Assembly (NCBI GenBank): GCA_025360565.1
Contig: JANYBY010000154.1
Coordinates: forward strand, 1 to 45,873
From: Bacteroidota bacterium
GTDB taxonomy: Bacteria > Bacteroidota > Bacteroidia > B-17B0 > Aurantibacillaceae
DNA length: 45,873 bases
Direction: 5' to 3'
Shown: piece after piece, positions 9,905 to 19,614 of the stretch
Position numbering within the stretch: the first letter of the stretch is position 1
Layout of the letters: every line of letters begins with the position of its first letter
Notes under the pieces: generated by a model
Seen by the model: the letters and a program-made list of their open reading frames with translations, nothing else
What the model was told of the DNA's origin: nothing
The model's database searches: none
Made by a program: the position numbers and the translations under genes

Positions 9905-11299
9905 TTACTTCTTAATGATCTCTTTAATATCCGAAATAATTTTTTTGGCTAAACTCTCAGCGGTTGCTTCGCTTTGACTTTCGCTGTAAATTCTTATTAT
10001 AGGCTCAGTATTACTTTTACGTAAATGTACCCACTCTTTATCAAATTCTATCTTCACCCCATCTATTGTATTTACAGGTTGTTTTTTGTATTTTGTGTGA
10101 ACCTGTTTTAAAACATTATCTACATTTATTTGCGGGGTTAGTTCAATTTTATTTTTTGAAATAAAATAATTGGGATAAGTTGTTTTTAGCATAGACGCAG
10201 ACTTGCCGTATTTTGCAAGGTGCGTTAAAAATATGGCTATTCCCACTAAAGCATCGCGGCCGTAATGCAATTCCGGTAAAATAATTCCGCCGTTGCCTTC
10301 GCCGCCAATAACAGCTTTTGTTTCCTTCATCATCTTTACCACATTCACTTCGCCAACCGCAGAGGCCGAATAACTACCACCCTGTTTTTCGGTTATATCT
10401 CTCAGGGCTCTGGTGCTCGATAAATTACTTACCGTATTTCCTTTTTTATTGTGTTGTAGCACATAATCGGCTACTGCTACTAAAGTGTATTCTTCGCCAA
10501 ACATTTCTCCGTCCTCTGAAACAAAGGCCAATCGGTCAACATCGGGATCAACACTGATGCCCAAATGCGCTTTTTGTTTTATTACATTTTTACTTAAGTC
10601 GGTTAAGTGTTCGGGCAAGGGCTCCGGATTATGAGCAAAATTTCCGTTTGGCTCTCCGTGAATTACAAATACTTTTTTTACACCTAATTCTTTTAGAAGC
10701 AAAGGTACCGCTATTGCACCGCTGGAATTAATGGCGTCTAACACGATTGAAAAATTGGCTTTTGCAATGGCATCGGTATTCACATATGGCAATGCAAGTA
10801 TTTTGGCAATATGTTTATTTAAAAAATCGGTATTTAATTGATATTCTCCAAGGTTGTTAACCTCTGCATAATTAAATTCTGCTTTATCGGCAATTAATAA
10901 AAGTTCTTTCCCGGTTTCTTCACTTATAAATTCACCTTTTTCATTCAATAGTTTTAAAGCGTTCCATTGTTTTGGGTTATGGCTCGCGGTTAAAATTATG
11001 CCGCCCTGCGCTTTTAATTCGGTAACCGCCATTTCAACGGTAGGAGTGGTACTCAAACCAAGATCTATTACATTAATTCCTAATCCAGTTAAGGTGCCGC
11101 TAACAATACTCGAAACCATTTGTCCGCTTATCCTTGCATCTCTGCCAATTATGACGGTGGTTTTTTTTGCTTTAGAATTTTTTAAGATCAAAGTTCCGTA
11201 GGCCGATGTAAATTTTACTATATCAAGAGGCGTTAAACCATCGTTGGGTTTACCCCCAATGGTTCCTCTTATTCCTGAAATGCTTTTAATTAAGGTCAC
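9905..11299 (-). CDS. glmM: Phosphoglucosamine mutase (phosphohexomutase family)
   Basis: SISGIRGTIGGKPNDGLTP, ILTASHNPKQWNALKLLN, DPDVDRLAFV, GEGNGGIILPELHYGRDALVGI, LRKSNTEPIIRIYSE. Confidence 0.88.
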   Translation of the reverse strand: MTLIKSISGIRGTIGGKPNDGLTPLDIVKFTSAYGTLILKNSKAKKTTVIIGRDARISGQMVSSIVSGTLTGLGINVIDLGLSTTPTVEMAVTELKAQGGIILTASHNPKQWNALKLLNEKGEFISEETGKELLLIADKAEFNYAEVNNLGEYQLNTDFLNKHIAKILALPYVNTDAIAKANFSIVLDAINSSGAIAVPLLLKELGVKKVFVIHGEPNGNFAHNPEPLPEHLTDLSKNVIKQKAHLGISVDPDVDRLAFVSEDGEMFGEEYTLVAVADYVLQHNKKGNTVSNLSSTRALRDITEKQGGSYSASAVGEVNVVKMMKETKAVIGGEGNGGIILPELHYGRDALVGIAIFLTHLAKYGKSASMLKTTYPNYFISKNKIELTPQINVDNVLKQVHTKYKKQPVNTIDGVKIEFDKEWVHLRKSNTEPIIRIYSESQSEATAESLAKKIISDIKEIIKK

Positions 11300-11406
11300 A
11301 ATAAATCAATTTTTAGACGTGTAAATATAGAAAAAGTGTCGAATATATGAAGATATATAAATGAACAAAATCCGTGTTTTTTTATTAATTTGGCGCATAT
11401 AGAAAT

Positions 11407-11856
11407 TTGATTTTGAGCTTTCGTCCGTTGAAAAGAATATTTAGGCTTATTTTGCTTTTGTTTTGGTTTTTTTTAACCGGAAAAATAAACGCAAAAACAG
11501 TTGCTTGCGATACTTTTGTTTTACAATTAAAGGAAATGAAAAAATCGGATACGGCAAACTTTTGTATTGAGGAACTTACCGATAAACGCCCAAACCCTAT
11601 TTTTCAATTATTAAGAGACAAGCATAAAAAAAATAAAAAGATCACCGCGGCCATTTTAGCCTTTCCTTTTCCATTTGGTATGGTTGGCCTTCATCGAATT
11701 TATTTAGGAACAGCGCCTCATGTTCCGGTTATTTACATTGGCAGTGTTGGGGGTGTTTTCGGACTCTTACCCTTAATTGATTTCTTTGCACTGCTTGCTA
11801 AAAAAGATATTGACCCTTATATTGAAAATAAAAAAGTGTTTATGTGGGTAAATTAA
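11407..11856 (+). CDS. TM2-domain-like membrane protein
   Basis: Hydrophobic N-term; C-terminal AAILAFPFPFGMVGLHRIYLGTAPHVPVIYIGSVGGVFGLLPLIDFFALL, matching the FLGxHRFYLG...DxxxL pattern of TM2. Start is a TTG, uncertain. Confidence 0.65.
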   Translation: MILSFRPLKRIFRLILLLFWFFLTGKINAKTVACDTFVLQLKEMKKSDTANFCIEELTDKRPNPIFQLLRDKHKKNKKITAAILAFPFPFGMVGLHRIYLGTAPHVPVIYIGSVGGVFGLLPLIDFFALLAKKDIDPYIENKKVFMWVN

Positions 11857-11862
11857 GATCAA

Positions 11863-13773
11863 ATGTGTGGAATTGCCGGAATAATTTTAAAACAAAACGC
11901 CTCTTTTAACCTGATTGAAAAGATCGCGTTAATGGCCAAAACCCTTGCCCATAGGGGTCCGGATGGTGAAGGTTTTATTTTGGCAGATCAAAGTTTGGTT
12001 ACGCCTTATTACAATTCTGTTTCCGCAAAATTTTCATCAAAAGACCTTAAATTTTTTCCGCATCAATCTTTAGACCAAGCCGCAAATACAAATTATTTTC
12101 TCGCGTTTGCTCACCGACGGCTTTCAATAATTGATATTACCGAAGGAGGGCATCAACCCATGTGCAGTGCAGACGCCAAGTTGTGGATCACGTTTAATGG
12201 AGAGATCTATAATTATGTTGAATTGCGAAAAGAACTTAAGGTTTTAAATTATTCTTTTGTGACTGAAAGCGATACCGAAGTTTTATTGAATGCCTACAAA
12301 CAATGGGGAACAGATTGTGTAAACAAATTTAACGGCATGTGGGCCTTTTGCATTTACGACACCGAAAAACAGATCTGCTTTGCATCGCGCGATAGGCTTG
12401 GTGTTAAACCATTTTATTACATTAATAATAAACACTTTTTTTCATTCGCGAGTGAACAAAAGGCTTTTGTAAGATCAAATTTAATTAAGGCTGAAGTAAA
12501 TGAAAAAGGACTTCACGATTATTTAATTAACGGAACACTTGAAAGTGATACGGCTAATTTTTTTGAAGGTGTTGAAGAGTTATTTCCGGGCAACAATTTA
12601 ATTTATTCTTTAAAGGATCAAACCATTAATATTGAAAAATATTATCATGTTGAATTTACCGAAAAGAACGAGAATCTGTCGGAAGAAGAACTGATCGGAA
12701 AAATAAAAGACAAGCTGTATAACTCTGTAAAGTTGCGCCTGCGAAGCGATGTGGAGGTGGGCACATGTTTAAGTGGTGGCATAGACAGCAGCGTGCTTAG
12801 CGGTATAATGCACGAAATTCTTGGGAAAGATTTTTTTTGTTTTACGTCCGTTTTCCGAAACGAAAGTTTTAATGAGGAAAAATATGCAGATCTGGTGGCG
12901 ACAAAAATAAATGCCAAGCATAAAAAGATTGAACCCGATGAAAAAGGATTTACCGAAGAGCTAAACGATGTGATCTATTGCCAGGATGTGCCAATTTGGG
13001 ATACAAGCACTTATTCTCAATTTAAAGTTATGCAACTCGCAAAACAAAATAATATTAAAGTGGTGTTGGATGGGCAAGGGGCAGATGAGCTTTTTGCAGG
13101 ATACCATCACCATTATATTGCCAAATGGAATAATTTAATGGCGGGTGTTGATAAGCTCGAAGCCATTATGGAAATAAAAGCTTCGCGAAAAACAATTGAA
13201 AGCCCCTTTGTATTTTACGCGAAGGAAAAGATCAAACAAAAAAGTAATTTCGCGCAAGCTATTTATAAAAAATTTTATACAGGTGATTTTATAAATTCAC
13301 ACGAAGTAATTAATCCCGTAATTTATTTTAATAGTGTTAATGAACAATTGCTTAACGATATTGAAAAAGCCCGCTTAAGATCATTTTTAAAGTGTGAAGA
13401 TCGCAATGGCATGTGGCATCATGTAGAAAGTCGTACACCATTTAGTGATGATGTAGAATTAATTGATCTGATGTTTTCATTTAACGGAAATAGAAAAATA
13501 AAAGACGGAGTTTCGAAATATTTACTGCGCGAAGCAGGAAAAAGCGTTTTACCCGTGCAAATTTACAATCGTTACGATAAAAAAGGGTTTGAAACCCCAA
13601 TGCAAAGCTGGATAAAAAATTTATTGCCGGTAATATTAGAAGAAGTCACTGCCGCTAAATTTAGTTTTCTGAATTACGATAATTTAAAAAAAGCCGACCC
13701 TGATAATATCAATGAAATTAAAATTTTGTTCAAGCTTTTTGTTTTGGCAAGGTGGAAAAAGATCTTTATTTAA
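11863..13773 (+). CDS. asnB: Asparagine synthase (glutamine-hydrolyzing)
   Basis: MCGIAGIIL, AHRGPDGEGF, AHRRLSIIDITEGGHQPM, TFNGEIYNY, GTCLSGGIDSSVLSG, LDGQGADELFAGY. Confidence 0.93.
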   Translation: MCGIAGIILKQNASFNLIEKIALMAKTLAHRGPDGEGFILADQSLVTPYYNSVSAKFSSKDLKFFPHQSLDQAANTNYFLAFAHRRLSIIDITEGGHQPMCSADAKLWITFNGEIYNYVELRKELKVLNYSFVTESDTEVLLNAYKQWGTDCVNKFNGMWAFCIYDTEKQICFASRDRLGVKPFYYINNKHFFSFASEQKAFVRSNLIKAEVNEKGLHDYLINGTLESDTANFFEGVEELFPGNNLIYSLKDQTINIEKYYHVEFTEKNENLSEEELIGKIKDKLYNSVKLRLRSDVEVGTCLSGGIDSSVLSGIMHEILGKDFFCFTSVFRNESFNEEKYADLVATKINAKHKKIEPDEKGFTEELNDVIYCQDVPIWDTSTYSQFKVMQLAKQNNIKVVLDGQGADELFAGYHHHYIAKWNNLMAGVDKLEAIMEIKASRKTIESPFVFYAKEKIKQKSNFAQAIYKKFYTGDFINSHEVINPVIYFNSVNEQLLNDIEKARLRSFLKCEDRNGMWHHVESRTPFSDDVELIDLMFSFNGNRKIKDGVSKYLLREAGKSVLPVQIYNRYDKKGFETPMQSWIKNLLPVILEEVTAAKFSFLNYDNLKKADPDNINEIKILFKLFVLARWKKIFI

Positions 13774-14467
13774 CCGGCGCCTCAGTCGATTCTTTTGGTT
13801 TTTCTTTCTCTTTTGTTTTTTCTTTCGGGTTTAAGAATCTAAATTGAATTCCGAAACTGAGATTGAAACCGGGAATGCCTTTAAGGCCCAACTTTTGATC
13901 TTTATTGAACTGATCGTTATTGGTATCTAAGGTTTTATATTTTGCAAATGGTAAACCTAATTTCATGTTAAACCCAAATCGCCCAATGTAAAGTCGTGGA
14001 AGAACGTACATGGAAATATAAGAACCGGAACCCCAAATATGTGTTTTATCTTTATCGTTCACATAAAAATCAATTTTTGAATAACCAACATCTGCACCCA
14101 AAACAAGATCAAATTTATTAGTAGAAACGGGATGGTAATTTAATTGAACAAGTATGTCGTTGGATTTAACGCTCGGTGCTGTACCGGTAGTATCTTTTCC
14201 CTGTATCCAAGTATTGCCTTTAAATCTTATACCAATACCAAAATTTTTGTGAAGCCCATATTCGCCCCCAAACGTAAAATGTGTGTTGGCGCCCTTGCCC
14301 TCCTGCGTGGTATCGTGCTTGTTCGCTACAAAGTAGTGCGCATTCACGTATGTGTTATACACTTCTACCCCGCCACCCAAGTCAAAAACAAGTGCCCCTT
14401 TGTGAAAGGATTGCGCGTTCAATTTACAAACGGAAGCTAAAATTATAAGGGTAAATAATTTTTTCAT
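13766..14467 (-). CDS. Outer membrane beta-barrel-like protein, unknown function
   Basis: Signal peptide MKKLFTLIILASVCKLNAQ from ATG 14467; alternating beta-type sequence; Lys/Glu-rich C-term tail. Tail-to-tail 8-bp overlap with asnB. Confidence 0.6.
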   Translation of the reverse strand: MKKLFTLIILASVCKLNAQSFHKGALVFDLGGGVEVYNTYVNAHYFVANKHDTTQEGKGANTHFTFGGEYGLHKNFGIGIRFKGNTWIQGKDTTGTAPSVKSNDILVQLNYHPVSTNKFDLVLGADVGYSKIDFYVNDKDKTHIWGSGSYISMYVLPRLYIGRFGFNMKLGLPFAKYKTLDTNNDQFNKDQKLGLKGIPGFNLSFGIQFRFLNPKEKTKEKEKPKESTEAPVK

Positions 14468-14498
14468 GGTATTTTTTGTTTTAATAAATATACGAAAA

Positions 14499-16472
14499 TT
14501 ATTTTGCAATTACCTTAAACTCTGTTCTTCTGTTTTGTGCTTTATTTTCAGGTGTATTGTTAGGTACTTTTGGTTTTAGATCGGCGTACCCTTTAAAAGT
14601 TAAGCGACCTGCGCCAATTTTACCTTCGCTTATCAAAAAATCATAAACCGATTTTGCTCTGTTCCCCGAAAGCGTAATGTTATTTTTCCGGTCGCCTGTA
14701 TTATCTGTGTGGCCGCTTATTTCAATTTTTAAACTTGGATTTAAAGTTAAAAAAGAAATGAGTTTATTTAATTCGGCTTTACTTTCGGGTTTCAGATCCC
14801 ATTTATTCACATCAAAAAATACATTCTTTAATTCTATTACAATGCCTGTGTCTATTGGCTGCAGCGGAATATCGAGTTTATACGGTTTGTTGAAATCGGT
14901 TTCTTTTCCTTTTAAACTAAAGTTATCGCTGTAAAAAGAAAAGCCGGGTTTATTTACGTTTACCATGTAATTTTTATTTGCTGTGAGTGTTACAAAAAAT
15001 TCGCCGTTAGCACCCGTATAATTTTTTGCCACATTTAAACCGGTTTCTAAGTCTACCAATTCAAAAATAGACTCGAGGGGTTCTTTTGTAATAGCATTGT
15101 AAACTTTTCCTTTTACGTAAGTTATTTTTTCGGGACGAAGATCTTCGGGCAATTCAAATTGATAAATATCTAAATTTCCAAATCCTCCGGGTTTATTACT
15201 TGCAAAATAAGCTACTTTTCCGCCTGGGTTTACCAATAAACTGTTCTCATCGTTAAATGTATTTATTGGGTATCCAAGATTAATGGCTTTGCCCCAATCG
15301 CCATTCGGCTGGCGTTTACTCATATATATATCAAGGCCGCCCATGCCAGGATGCCCGCCGCTGCTGAAGTACAGGGTCATATTATCGGGATGAATAAAAA
15401 CCGACTCTTCTCTTTCGGGCGTATTAATATTTTCGTTGAGTTTTACGGGAGCAGTAAATTTTCCTTCGTCGGAAATGGTACTCATATAAATATCTTGCTC
15501 TTTAGCAGCACCGCGATGAAGAATACCGCGGATAAAATAAAGTGTTTTTCCATCACTGCTAAAACTTGGTTGTGATTCAAAATGCGAAGTATTAATAGTA
15601 GGGCCTGCGTTGCGCGGTTTACTCCATTTGCCATTTATTTTTTGAGAGAAAAAAATATCGCAGCTGCCATAACCTTTTCTGTCGGGCGCGCCGTAATCGC
15701 CTCCTTCATCGCTGCATGAAGCGAAGAACATAATATTACCATCGGCCGAAAGTGAAGGTGCGCCTTCGTTGCCGTAACTATTAATGATTGAAATTGGTGT
15801 GGCAGTTTGCCAAACATTATTTACGTTATTGCTAACATAAAAATCTTCGTTAAAATAACCGGGCATTCCATCGCGGGGTAATTCGCGTGTAAATAAAAAT
15901 TGTTTTCCGTCGCCGGTAATTGCCGGAAAGTATTCGCCGAATTCGGAATTTATTCCAGGGCCCGCATTTATCGGATTAAAGGGCTTTGGATTTTTAATGG
16001 CCTGTGCGCCGAAAGTGGCGTTGGCAAGATGTTTCAAGGCACTTTCTTTTGTGTTTGGATTAATGCGTTCTATTTTCACAAATGTTTCTAAACTGGTTTT
16101 AGCGTCTTCATACTTTCCGGTGGCGAGTTGTGCAAGTGCTAAAAAATAATAGGTATTCGCAAAAAATTTGGGGTTGATTGTCAACGCTTTTTTAAAATAA
16201 ACAATTGATTCTTCGGGCTTGTTGTTTACCTGGTATAAATTTGCCAGGCCTAAAGTGGCTTCCACAAAATTGGGGTCTTCTTCAAGTGCTTTTTTAAAAG
16301 ATTTTTCGGCCACATCGTCTTTTTTTACTTCGTAAGCGATCCGTGCTTCTTCAATGTATTTGATGGCTTTTTTATTTGTAGAGGTATATTGCCCTGTTGG
16401 TAATTGAGCCAAAGCAACACCGGAATTGATGAGCAGAATAATAAATAAAATTAATTGTTTGTGTTTTTTCAT
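14499..16472 (-). CDS. TPR / PD40 / CarboxypepD_reg-like / OmpA family protein (PorE-like architecture)
   Basis: Start re-placed at ATG 16472 (MKKHKQLILFIILLINSGVALAQ); TPR; PD40 repeats; C-term OmpA motif LKIEISGHTDNTGDRKNNITLSGNRAKSVYDFLISEG...NRRTEFKVIAK. Confidence 0.88.
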   Translation of the reverse strand: MKKHKQLILFIILLINSGVALAQLPTGQYTSTNKKAIKYIEEARIAYEVKKDDVAEKSFKKALEEDPNFVEATLGLANLYQVNNKPEESIVYFKKALTINPKFFANTYYFLALAQLATGKYEDAKTSLETFVKIERINPNTKESALKHLANATFGAQAIKNPKPFNPINAGPGINSEFGEYFPAITGDGKQFLFTRELPRDGMPGYFNEDFYVSNNVNNVWQTATPISIINSYGNEGAPSLSADGNIMFFASCSDEGGDYGAPDRKGYGSCDIFFSQKINGKWSKPRNAGPTINTSHFESQPSFSSDGKTLYFIRGILHRGAAKEQDIYMSTISDEGKFTAPVKLNENINTPEREESVFIHPDNMTLYFSSGGHPGMGGLDIYMSKRQPNGDWGKAINLGYPINTFNDENSLLVNPGGKVAYFASNKPGGFGNLDIYQFELPEDLRPEKITYVKGKVYNAITKEPLESIFELVDLETGLNVAKNYTGANGEFFVTLTANKNYMVNVNKPGFSFYSDNFSLKGKETDFNKPYKLDIPLQPIDTGIVIELKNVFFDVNKWDLKPESKAELNKLISFLTLNPSLKIEISGHTDNTGDRKNNITLSGNRAKSVYDFLISEGKIGAGRLTFKGYADLKPKVPNNTPENKAQNRRTEFKVIAK

Positions 16473-16532
16473 TTTCTTTTGAAGCGTTGTCTGTTGTTTG
16501 TTATCAGTTATTCGTTTGTTTTTGTGGATAAG

Positions 16533-16574
16533 ACCTGCAAGGTTTTCGGTAAAATTCGGAAAAACCTTGCAGGT
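16533..16574. repeat. Inverted repeat hairpin in intergenic DNA
   Basis: ACCTGCAAGGTTTT (16533-16546) / AAAACCTTGCAGGT (16561-16574), 14-bp perfect arms, 14-nt loop. Confidence 0.85.
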
Positions 16575-16705
16575 GTACGCAGGCTTTAATTGCGTCCTGC
16601 TAGCGCCTCCTGCCAACTGTCTACTTTTCTCCTCTTGCAGCCTTTCAGTCCTGCCTCTTGCTTCCTTTCTCTTGTCTCAATACCCAATACTCAATTCTCA
16701 CTACT

Positions 16706-18571
16706 CTAAAGTCCCACCCAACTTCTTAAAATTTGTTTTTGTTTATCGGTTATATCTTTACTAAGCGAAATTTTGTTGTATTCAACTATTTTTATTTTGC
16801 GGGCTTTGGCACTGAGTGTTTTTAGTTTGAATTTTCCTTTTTTTCCTTTTGGCCTGTAAACCTCAATGGTTATTACATCGCCTTCTTTAATGGTATCATA
16901 ATAATCGGCAATAACCTGTTTTACTTTTTCAACGGTAAGTTCTTTACCGTTTAATTTACTGAGTTCATCGCCCACTTTAAAACCCAGGTCTTTTCCAAAT
17001 TCATCCAGGTCCTTAATGCTCATTACTACCAGCCTATGGGTTTCTTCTTTGTAATCAAGATCGGGTGTACCGAAAGAAAACTCGTAGCTCACACTTTCCT
17101 TAGCGAAATCAATTCCAATTTTGTTTAACACTTCCTTTATTGGTAATGGCTTATGGCCTCCAACATGATTCCTTAAAAAAGAGCCAATTTCGGGATAGGT
17201 AAATTTTTCAATATCGTTGAACAGATCAGCATCATTAAAGGATTTATTTTTTCCGTATTTACTTGCAAGGTCTTTCATTAAATTTTGCGTTCCGTATTTT
17301 CCATCGCTCAGGTCACGCAATAAAATATCGAGGCACATACCAATTACCGCTCCTTTTTCATACACATTGTTGTATTGCGGATGAATTTTATCGAGTAAAA
17401 CATTTTTGCTCATCCCTGTAAAACTCATGGTATCGTTAAAACTATTTAAGCTGTTATCGTATTTCTGCATCATGTTGCCAAGCAAAACATCAACAGTTGT
17501 TATGCCACCTTTGGCTTGGGCGTGATGGGCTGCGTATTCCGTCATGCCTTCGTATAGCCAAAGGTGCTCGCTCATTAAAGGATTATTAAAATCAAAATCA
17601 CCGATCTCTTTTGAATGAATGTTTAAAGGTGTAACAATGTGAAAAAATTCGTGAGCGGCAACATCTCGCAGTTCCTGTTTAATATAGGTGCTGTCTATTT
17701 CGGGCATTACATAAAAGGAAGAATACGAATGCTCAAGCGCACCGTTGGCACCGGAACGGGTTGGCTTTGGCGCGAAATAAAACAGAAACGCGTATTTATC
17801 AACCGGCAATTTACCACCGAGATATTCGCTTTGCGCCCCAAGTAATTCAATTAATGTACGGGCAATAAAACCAGAAGTTACTTTTTTATTGGGCGAGTAA
17901 CACGATACTAAAACTTTTGTATTTCCAACCAAAATGGTAGTAGTATCAGGCAGTTGGTACAAAATGGGCGAATCCACCAGGTCATGATAATCAAAAACCG
18001 AAATAACATCTTTGGTTGAACCGGTTTTGATATTTGATAAACCGGTTGCGGGATAAAAGTTTTTTGGTTTTTCAAACTCCAAAATAAAATTGCGGTTGGT
18101 AAGGCCTTTTATGTATCCAAAAAAGCCATGTGTGTTAATGCCAAAAAATTTATCGGCCTCAATACCTGTTCCTCCGGGTTCAAAAATTACTTTTTCTTTA
18201 TTTTCAGCATCGTCTTTTTTATCCCAGGTATCATCAACATCATAGCTGATCTCAGAAATTTTGTTTGCCGGAGAGATCCTAAAAGTATTATCATCCTTTT
18301 TTACAACGTTTATTTTTTCACCGTTCTTCCCTTTCACGGTAAAATTGCTAATGTACCTCCCGAAATTATAGATCTCGTAAGTGCCGGGTACCATTGCAGG
18401 AAAGCAGAAATCTATTTCGTTTTGGGTAAGGTCAGGTGGAATCAATTTTACGGCAACTTTATCGTTTTCAACTTTTACAAGATTTATAAAATACCGGTAA
18501 TTTTCATCTGCAATTACTGAAATCGAAAAAAAAGAAAGAATTAAAAAGAGGGTTGAACGCATAATTGTCAA
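16706..18571 (-). CDS. M61 family (glycyl aminopeptidase-like) metallopeptidase with C-terminal PDZ
   Basis: AHEFFHIVTPLNIHSKEIGDFDF (HExxH), LWLYEGMTEY; C-term PDZ-like FGKDLGFKVGDELSKLNGKEL. Likely initiates at ATG 18562 (MRSTLFLILSFFSISVIA). Confidence 0.9.
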   Translation of the reverse strand: MTIMRSTLFLILSFFSISVIADENYRYFINLVKVENDKVAVKLIPPDLTQNEIDFCFPAMVPGTYEIYNFGRYISNFTVKGKNGEKINVVKKDDNTFRISPANKISEISYDVDDTWDKKDDAENKEKVIFEPGGTGIEADKFFGINTHGFFGYIKGLTNRNFILEFEKPKNFYPATGLSNIKTGSTKDVISVFDYHDLVDSPILYQLPDTTTILVGNTKVLVSCYSPNKKVTSGFIARTLIELLGAQSEYLGGKLPVDKYAFLFYFAPKPTRSGANGALEHSYSSFYVMPEIDSTYIKQELRDVAAHEFFHIVTPLNIHSKEIGDFDFNNPLMSEHLWLYEGMTEYAAHHAQAKGGITTVDVLLGNMMQKYDNSLNSFNDTMSFTGMSKNVLLDKIHPQYNNVYEKGAVIGMCLDILLRDLSDGKYGTQNLMKDLASKYGKNKSFNDADLFNDIEKFTYPEIGSFLRNHVGGHKPLPIKEVLNKIGIDFAKESVSYEFSFGTPDLDYKEETHRLVVMSIKDLDEFGKDLGFKVGDELSKLNGKELTVEKVKQVIADYYDTIKEGDVITIEVYRPKGKKGKFKLKTLSAKARKIKIVEYNKISLSKDITDKQKQILRSWVGL

Positions 18572-18575
18572 CGTT

Positions 18576-19544
18576 TTATTTAAGTATTAAATTAAAGTTT
18601 TTCCAGCGATATTTAAGCCAAAAAATTGTAAAAGTTATTGCTGCCATTACAAGCCAAAGAACAAATTCAGATCCCGGATTTTCAACATTCACTAAAAAAA
18701 TAGCATCGGTCTTTAAAACGCCGTTTGGTGAAGTAACGAGCAAAGATGAAAATAAATTATTAGCGAGATGTATGCCAAGAGCCAGTTCCAGCCCTTCATC
18801 CAACAGTGTGAGCAGTCCTAAAAATGCGCCAAAACAACAATAATAAGGCAACATAATAAGCCAGCCGTATGTTTTTGCTTCGGGATTACTCATGTGCAGT
18901 AATCCGAAAAGCAGAGAGGTAATAATTAAAGGAACAATGCCATTTTTAAAAACCTGTGAGAGGCCTTGCATTAAATAGCCACGCATAATTATTTCTTCGG
19001 TGCTTGTTTGAATAGGCATTAGCAAAACCGATACAGCAAGCAGGACGAAAAAATTCGTGGGTTTAAACTGAATAGTTGCATCCTGCGGAAAAAGTAAATA
19101 AGAAACCACAACAGATGAGATCACAAATGTACCCCAAATAGCAAATGCAAAAAAGAAACGTTTGTACCGTAGTTTACTGTAAGCGGTAATGATTGAAAGA
19201 AAGGGTTTGTGATGAATTTTTTTTACAACGAGGTACAAGCCGAACAAAGCGAAAACAAACATGGAAAGGAGCATGATCAGTAAAATATTTTTATCGATGC
19301 CCACTTTATCCGGATTAAAAAGGGTTTCAGGATCTTTTTGAAGTTCGGCAAAGGTAACCCCATGGGCAAGAGCCGAATTAACCAAGGGAAAAGAAATTAG
19401 AAGCTGACAAATAAGATAACCGAAAAAAGTAGCGGCAATTCCGGCAATATACATCCACCCTTTATTTAAACCATTTACTGCTCCCGAATTTAAAAACAGA
19501 TTATTAAATGGAAGTGGTTTTTGCTCTGATTCAGTTTCGGTCAT
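18576..19544 (-). CDS. CPBP (CAAX/ABI) family intramembrane metalloprotease
   Basis: Polytopic; TSTEEIIMRGYLMQGLSQVF ... SLLFGLLHMSN ... GIHLANNLF (EExxxR, FxxxH, HxxxN motifs). Confidence 0.88.
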   Translation of the reverse strand: MTETESEQKPLPFNNLFLNSGAVNGLNKGWMYIAGIAATFFGYLICQLLISFPLVNSALAHGVTFAELQKDPETLFNPDKVGIDKNILLIMLLSMFVFALFGLYLVVKKIHHKPFLSIITAYSKLRYKRFFFAFAIWGTFVISSVVVSYLLFPQDATIQFKPTNFFVLLAVSVLLMPIQTSTEEIIMRGYLMQGLSQVFKNGIVPLIITSLLFGLLHMSNPEAKTYGWLIMLPYYCCFGAFLGLLTLLDEGLELALGIHLANNLFSSLLVTSPNGVLKTDAIFLVNVENPGSEFVLWLVMAAITFTIFWLKYRWKNFNLILK

Positions 19545-19579
19545 TTAAAAAGGGTATAATGCTGTAACCACAAAATAGT

Positions 19580-19587
19580 TACTTTTG
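19580..19587 (+). promoter_or_regulatory. Putative Bacteroidota -7 element (TAnnTTTG)
   Basis: TACTTTTG, 28 nt upstream of proposed ATG 19615; no convincing -33 element seen. Confidence 0.4.
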
Positions 19588-19614
19588 CATCTTATAAAAG
19601 TATTTATTTTTTTC

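Noticed and set aside
9665-9952. 95-aa + ORF through the cysteine desulfurase/glmM gap
   Set aside because: Reads through the repeat-type intergenic module and the ends of two opposite-strand genes; not protein-like.
16473-16616. N-terminal 48-aa extension of the OmpA/PD40 ORF
   Set aside because: Extension translates intergenic repeat sequence; signal peptide begins cleanly at Met 16472.
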